From Dehalococcoidia bacterium (GTDB taxonomy: Bacteria; Chloroflexota; Dehalococcoidia; UBA6926), in assembly GCA_030754805.1 (NCBI GenBank), contig JASLZO010000048.1:1-7592 (forward strand): a stretch of 7,592 nt of DNA, given 5' to 3'. Positions within the stretch are counted from its first letter, which is position 1. Each line of letters begins with the position of its first letter. Made by a program: the position numbers and the translations under genes. This document shows positions 4,974 to 7,592 of the stretch, one piece after another. The notes beneath the pieces are model-generated. The model had not been told where the DNA came from. It did not search any database and saw nothing but the letters and a program-made list of their open reading frames with translations.

Positions 4974-6395
4974 TTGAAGATCAGCACTGAATCAACTGAA
5001 GACCGACAGGTATTTCTCCAGGTAAAACTGGAGGAATCGGAGATCGAGTCCCACAAACAGCAGGCGTACCGGAAACTGGTCCAGACGGCGATGATTCCTG
5101 GGTTCCGGAGAGGGAAGGCCCCGCGCACGATCCTCGAACGTTACCTTGGTGCTGAGGCGTTCATGCAAGAAGGCCTCGAAGACCTTCTGGAGAAGTCCGC
5201 GAACGACGCAGTCGAACAGGAAAACCTGGACCCGGTCGCTCCTCCAGAGATCACGGACGTCGAATCACTCGACCCGATCACATTCAAGGCGACGGTTCCG
5301 CTCATGCCGCTGACTGACCTGGGTGACTACCGCGCGGTTCGTGTCGAATGGACGGAGCCAGAGGTCAAAGAAGAGGATGTCCAAGGAGCGCTCGACAATA
5401 TGCGCCGGCAAGGGACGCCGTGGGAACCAGCGGAGGGACGTTCAGCCCAGGCGGGAGACCTCGTGACACTCGTCGCGAAGGGTGTTATCCCGAGCGAGGA
5501 CAATACGGACGCCGAGCCATCCGTTTTCCTTGAAGAAGACGGGATGAGCTTCCCCCTCCAAGAGGGAGCTTCATGGCCGGTCCCGGGATTCGCGGAGGAA
5601 CTCGTCGGTTTGGCGCCAGAGACCGAGAAGGAGTTCACCCTCATGGTCCCGGACGATAACGCGAACGAGGACCTGCGCGGCAAGACGGTTTCCTTCACCG
5701 CGAAGCTGACCGAGATTAAGGAGCAGAAGCTTCCTGAAATGGACGACGAGTGGGCCAAAGGCGTCATGGATGGGTTCGACACGATGGTGGCTCTGCGTGA
5801 ACAGGTAGAGACTGATCTCCGAACCCAGGCCGAGTCACGGGCATCAGTTGACTACGAAGAAACACTCCTGGATGCGCTTGAACAGCAGGCGAAGGCGGAG
5901 TTCGCGCCAGTGATGGTGGAGTCCGAGATCGACCACATGCTCCAGGACCAGGACGAGCGGATGCGCCAGATCGGCATGTCACTGGCGGACTATGCGGCCC
6001 GGACAGGGCAGGAACCGACCGAACTTCGAGAATCCATGCGAGAGCAGGCCGAGAAGCGCGTTGTTCGATCTCTGATCATCTCTGAACTCACCGAAAAAGC
6101 TGGGATAGAGGCGAGCGACGACGACGTCGAAGGCGAGATCAGGCGCCTCATGGAGGCACAGGGTGAGGACGAGGCGGCGCGCCAGAGCGCGGAGGAACTC
6201 TTCTCGCAGGATGCCGCCAAGGACACCGTGCGGCGCCGACTGGTCGCTCGGAAGGCGGTTGACTATCTAACTGCGATTGCGAAAGGCGAGAACCCCCCCG
6301 ACCCGGCGCCGGCGAAGCTTGCTGAGTCTGATTCACCCAGTGCCGAACCTGGATCAGAGGAAACAGACGAGACTGAAACCGAAAAAGAGGAGTAA
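4974..6395 (+). CDS. tig: Trigger factor, ribosome-associated chaperone/prolyl isomerase
   Basis: Binds the ribosome near the exit tunnel and shields nascent chains; the family also has peptidyl-prolyl isomerase activity. From TTG 4974 the protein is 473 aa, about 40 longer than E. coli TF (432). The N-terminal ribosome-binding domain (about 1-115) carries the signature GFRRGKAP at 43-50. A middle FKBP-like domain (about 160-250) has GDLVTLVAKG, WPVPGFAEELVGL and LRGKTVSFTAKLTEI; its front half has an acidic stretch around 175-192 in place of a clear FKBP core, so isomerase activity is uncertain. LPEMDDEWAK (253-262) opens the helical substrate-holding C-domain (about 260-440). A low-complexity tail rich in Glu, Asp, Ser, Thr and Pro (about 441-473) accounts for much of the extra length. 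An alternative TTG at 4959 would add five residues and is less supported. The stop is seven bases before clpP, and clpP's ribosome site lies within the last tig codons. Confidence 0.95.
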   Translation: MKISTESTEDRQVFLQVKLEESEIESHKQQAYRKLVQTAMIPGFRRGKAPRTILERYLGAEAFMQEGLEDLLEKSANDAVEQENLDPVAPPEITDVESLDPITFKATVPLMPLTDLGDYRAVRVEWTEPEVKEEDVQGALDNMRRQGTPWEPAEGRSAQAGDLVTLVAKGVIPSEDNTDAEPSVFLEEDGMSFPLQEGASWPVPGFAEELVGLAPETEKEFTLMVPDDNANEDLRGKTVSFTAKLTEIKEQKLPEMDDEWAKGVMDGFDTMVALREQVETDLRTQAESRASVDYEETLLDALEQQAKAEFAPVMVESEIDHMLQDQDERMRQIGMSLADYAARTGQEPTELRESMREQAEKRVVRSLIISELTEKAGIEASDDDVEGEIRRLMEAQGEDEAARQSAEELFSQDAAKDTVRRRLVARKAVDYLTAIAKGENPPDPAPAKLAESDSPSAEPGSEETDETETEKEE

Positions 6396-6402
6396 CGACC
6401 GA

Positions 6403-7062
6403 ATGACCCTGTTGAACCCATACGATCGGTCCATCCAGGACCCTTCCGACATCGTCCCGATGGTCATCGAGACGGGCGCCCGTGGTGAGCGAGCGTTCGA
6501 TATCTACTCGCTGTTGCTGAAGGAACGGATCGTCTTCCTTGGAACGCCAATCAACGACCAGGTTGCGAACCTGATTGTTGCGCAGCTCCTGTACCTAGAG
6601 CGCGAAGACGCAGAGAAAGACATCAACATCTACATCAACAGCCCGGGTGGGGTGATTACCTCTGGACTTGCGATCTACGACACCATGCAGCTTATCCGGC
6701 CGGACGTCTCGACGATCTGTGTGGGTATGGCGGCCAGCATGGGAACGATCCTGTTGTGCGCTGGTGCGAAAGGAAAGCGGTACGCGTTGCCGAACGCGAC
6801 GATTCACATGCACCAACCGGTCGGCGGGGCCCAAGGCCAGGCCGCGGATATCGAGATTGCGGCGCGAGAAATCCTTCGGGTTCAGGAGATTATCCGCGGA
6901 ATCCTCGCGAACCGAACGGACCAGCCGATCGAAAAGGTCGCCCGAGATACCGACCGAGACTACTATCTCACGGCGGACCAGGCGAAGGAATATGGCCTGG
7001 TCGACGAGGTGCTTTCCGGTCCCGTGCCATCCGAAAACGGTACGGGCTCGAGCGGCAACTAG
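6403..7062 (+). CDS. clpP: ATP-dependent Clp protease proteolytic subunit
   Basis: Serine protease that forms a double-heptamer barrel in the cytosol and degrades proteins fed by ClpX or another Clp ATPase. The 219 aa are typical. The catalytic triad is visible: Ser112 in GMAASMGTILL, His137 in HMHQP and Asp186 in DTDRDYYLT, each one residue off the full-length E. coli numbering. Also present are the NSPGG loop (79-83) and QPVGGAQGQA (138-147) leading into the handle helix. The ATG at 6403 is chosen because GAGGAG (6387-6392) lies ten bases upstream and an N-terminal extension would overlap tig. The first ~20 residues may be a removable propeptide, as in E. coli. The last ~12 residues are a polar Gly/Ser tail. 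It lies between tig and clpX with very short gaps, so one operon is likely. No CtsR- or HrcA-like operator was noticed. Confidence 0.97.
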   Translation: MTLLNPYDRSIQDPSDIVPMVIETGARGERAFDIYSLLLKERIVFLGTPINDQVANLIVAQLLYLEREDAEKDINIYINSPGGVITSGLAIYDTMQLIRPDVSTICVGMAASMGTILLCAGAKGKRYALPNATIHMHQPVGGAQGQAADIEIAAREILRVQEIIRGILANRTDQPIEKVARDTDRDYYLTADQAKEYGLVDEVLSGPVPSENGTGSSGN

Positions 7063-7069
7063 ATAGACC

Positions 7070-7081
7070 GGGGGGATGGGG
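7070..7081 (+). promoter_or_regulatory. G-rich ribosome-site region with stacked clpX start codons
   Basis: A six-G run (7070-7075) is followed by ATG at 7076, 7082 and 7088, all in the clpX frame. The G-run is six bases from 7082, and a GGGG (7078-7081) is six bases from 7088. ATG 7076 has no room for a ribosome site. Start choice between 7082 and 7088 stays open. Confidence 0.45.
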
Positions 7082-7592
7082 ATGGCGATGAGCACGCGCG
7101 GGGGTGGGGGCGGAGGACCTGGCTCTTCCGGAGGCCCCGGCGGACCAGAGCACGGTTCCGGCAGCGGTGGCTCCGGAACGAAGGGAAGCTCGTACCGCTG
7201 TTCTTTCTGTGGGAAGCAGCAGGCACAGGTGAGACGCCTCATCGCGGGGCCCGACCAGGTATACATCTGTGACGAGTGTGTCCACGTTTGTACCCAGATC
7301 CTGAAGGAACAGGTTTCGTCTCAACCGGAGCCAGGGACGGACGAGCCGGAGCCAGCGGCTGCGGCGCCGAAACCTCCCACGCCGCAAGAGACCTACAAAC
7401 TGCTCAGCGAGTACGTGATCGGACAGGAACGCGCCAAGCGCGCCCTGAGCGTCGGTTTCTACAACCACTACAAGCGAATCGGGTCGATGCCCGAGGATCC
7501 GGACGGCGACGAGGTCGAGCTGGACAAGACGAATATCTTGCTAGTTGGACCGACCGGAAGCGGGAAGACTCTACTGGCGCAGACGATGGCCC
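7082..7592 (+). CDS. clpX: ClpX ATPase subunit of ClpXP (5' part, runs off the window)
   Basis: AAA+ unfoldase that recognises tagged or folded substrates, unfolds them with ATP and threads them into ClpP. The window holds about 170 of the roughly 420 residues expected. From ATG 7082: a Gly/Ser/Pro-rich stretch (residues 7-36), then the zinc-binding domain with Cys40, Cys43, Cys63 and Cys66 and the family phrases CSFCGK, RRLIAGP and YICDECV. A proline/acidic linker (about 80-100) follows, then TPQETYKLLSEYVIGQERAKRAL (start of the AAA+ module) and the Walker A motif GPTGSGKT at 156-163. The spacing between Cys pairs is 19 residues against 18 in E. coli ClpX. The glycine-rich N-terminus is longer than in E. 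coli. ATG 7088 is an alternative start that drops two residues. It lies 19 bases after clpP. The gene is cut by the window edge, not by mutation. Confidence 0.95.
   Translation, partial: MAMSTRGGGGGGPGSSGGPGGPEHGSGSGGSGTKGSSYRCSFCGKQQAQVRRLIAGPDQVYICDECVHVCTQILKEQVSSQPEPGTDEPEPAAAAPKPPTPQETYKLLSEYVIGQERAKRALSVGFYNHYKRIGSMPEDPDGDEVELDKTNILLVGPTGSGKTLLAQTMA

Noticed and set aside
4199..5128. A 309-codon open frame on the - strand across the end of aspS and the start of tig.
   Set aside because: It lies antisense to two well-identified genes, its composition is Ser/Arg-rich like a GC-rich shadow frame, and it resembles no family I know.
6595..7266. A 223-codon open frame on the - strand opposite clpP and the clpX start.
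   Set aside because: Its proline runs are the complement of the ClpX glycine codons; no independent coding sign.
1..7592. CRISPR arrays, insertion sequences, phage genes, toxin-antitoxin pairs or a novel multi-gene system.
   Set aside because: No repeat-spacer pattern, transposase, terminal repeats or small paired genes were seen. Apart from bases 1-143 and short leaders, the window is filled by recognisable conserved genes.

Overview
This window looks like a piece of a GC-rich bacterial chromosome. It holds a run of conserved housekeeping genes on the + strand (about 1875-7592) and, facing away from it, a short accessory catabolic block on the - strand (about 144-1694). The protein style suggests Chloroflexota, perhaps a Dehalococcoidia/SAR202-like lineage. 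This rests on a trigger factor and rhomboid that read like that phylum's, TTG starts on aspS and tig, and a CaiB/BaiF CoA-transferase beside xanthine-dehydrogenase-type sequence. The assignment is inference from memory of these families, not a search result.

Left part (1-1694, - strand): a complete class III (CaiB/BaiF) CoA-transferase of 403 aa ends at 483. Directly after its TGA, in the same frame, lies a 112-codon open stretch that is clearly the C-terminal end of a molybdopterin-binding xanthine dehydrogenase/aldehyde oxidase large subunit. It has no N-terminal portion and no start of its own. This truncated remnant is the oddest thing in the window. Bases 1-143 hold no gene I can support, only a terminator-like hairpin serving the - strand transcript.

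Middle and right (1875-7592, + strand): rhomboid intramembrane serine protease, then four bases later dihydroneopterin aldolase (folB), then aspartyl-tRNA synthetase (aspS, TTG start), trigger factor (tig, TTG start), ClpP protease (clpP) and the 5' third or so of clpX, which runs off the window. The divergent intergenic region 1695-1874 carries the likely promoters for both directions. Short leaders before aspS (86 bp) and tig (84 bp) carry their own -10-like elements. tig-clpP (7 bp gap) and clpP-clpX (about 19 bp gap) are packed as one operon.

Function: tig, clpP and clpX form the classic protein-quality module, with a ribosome-bound chaperone followed by the ClpXP unfoldase-protease. The rhomboid adds a membrane protease and folB one folate step. 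AspRS charges tRNA-Asp and, from residues His31 and Gly83, probably tRNA-Asn as well (non-discriminating type). I see no CRISPR array, insertion sequence, tRNA/rRNA gene or convincing new system here. The items worth following up are the XDH remnant, the AspRS specificity residues, the glycine-rich ClpX N-terminus and some small leader structures.
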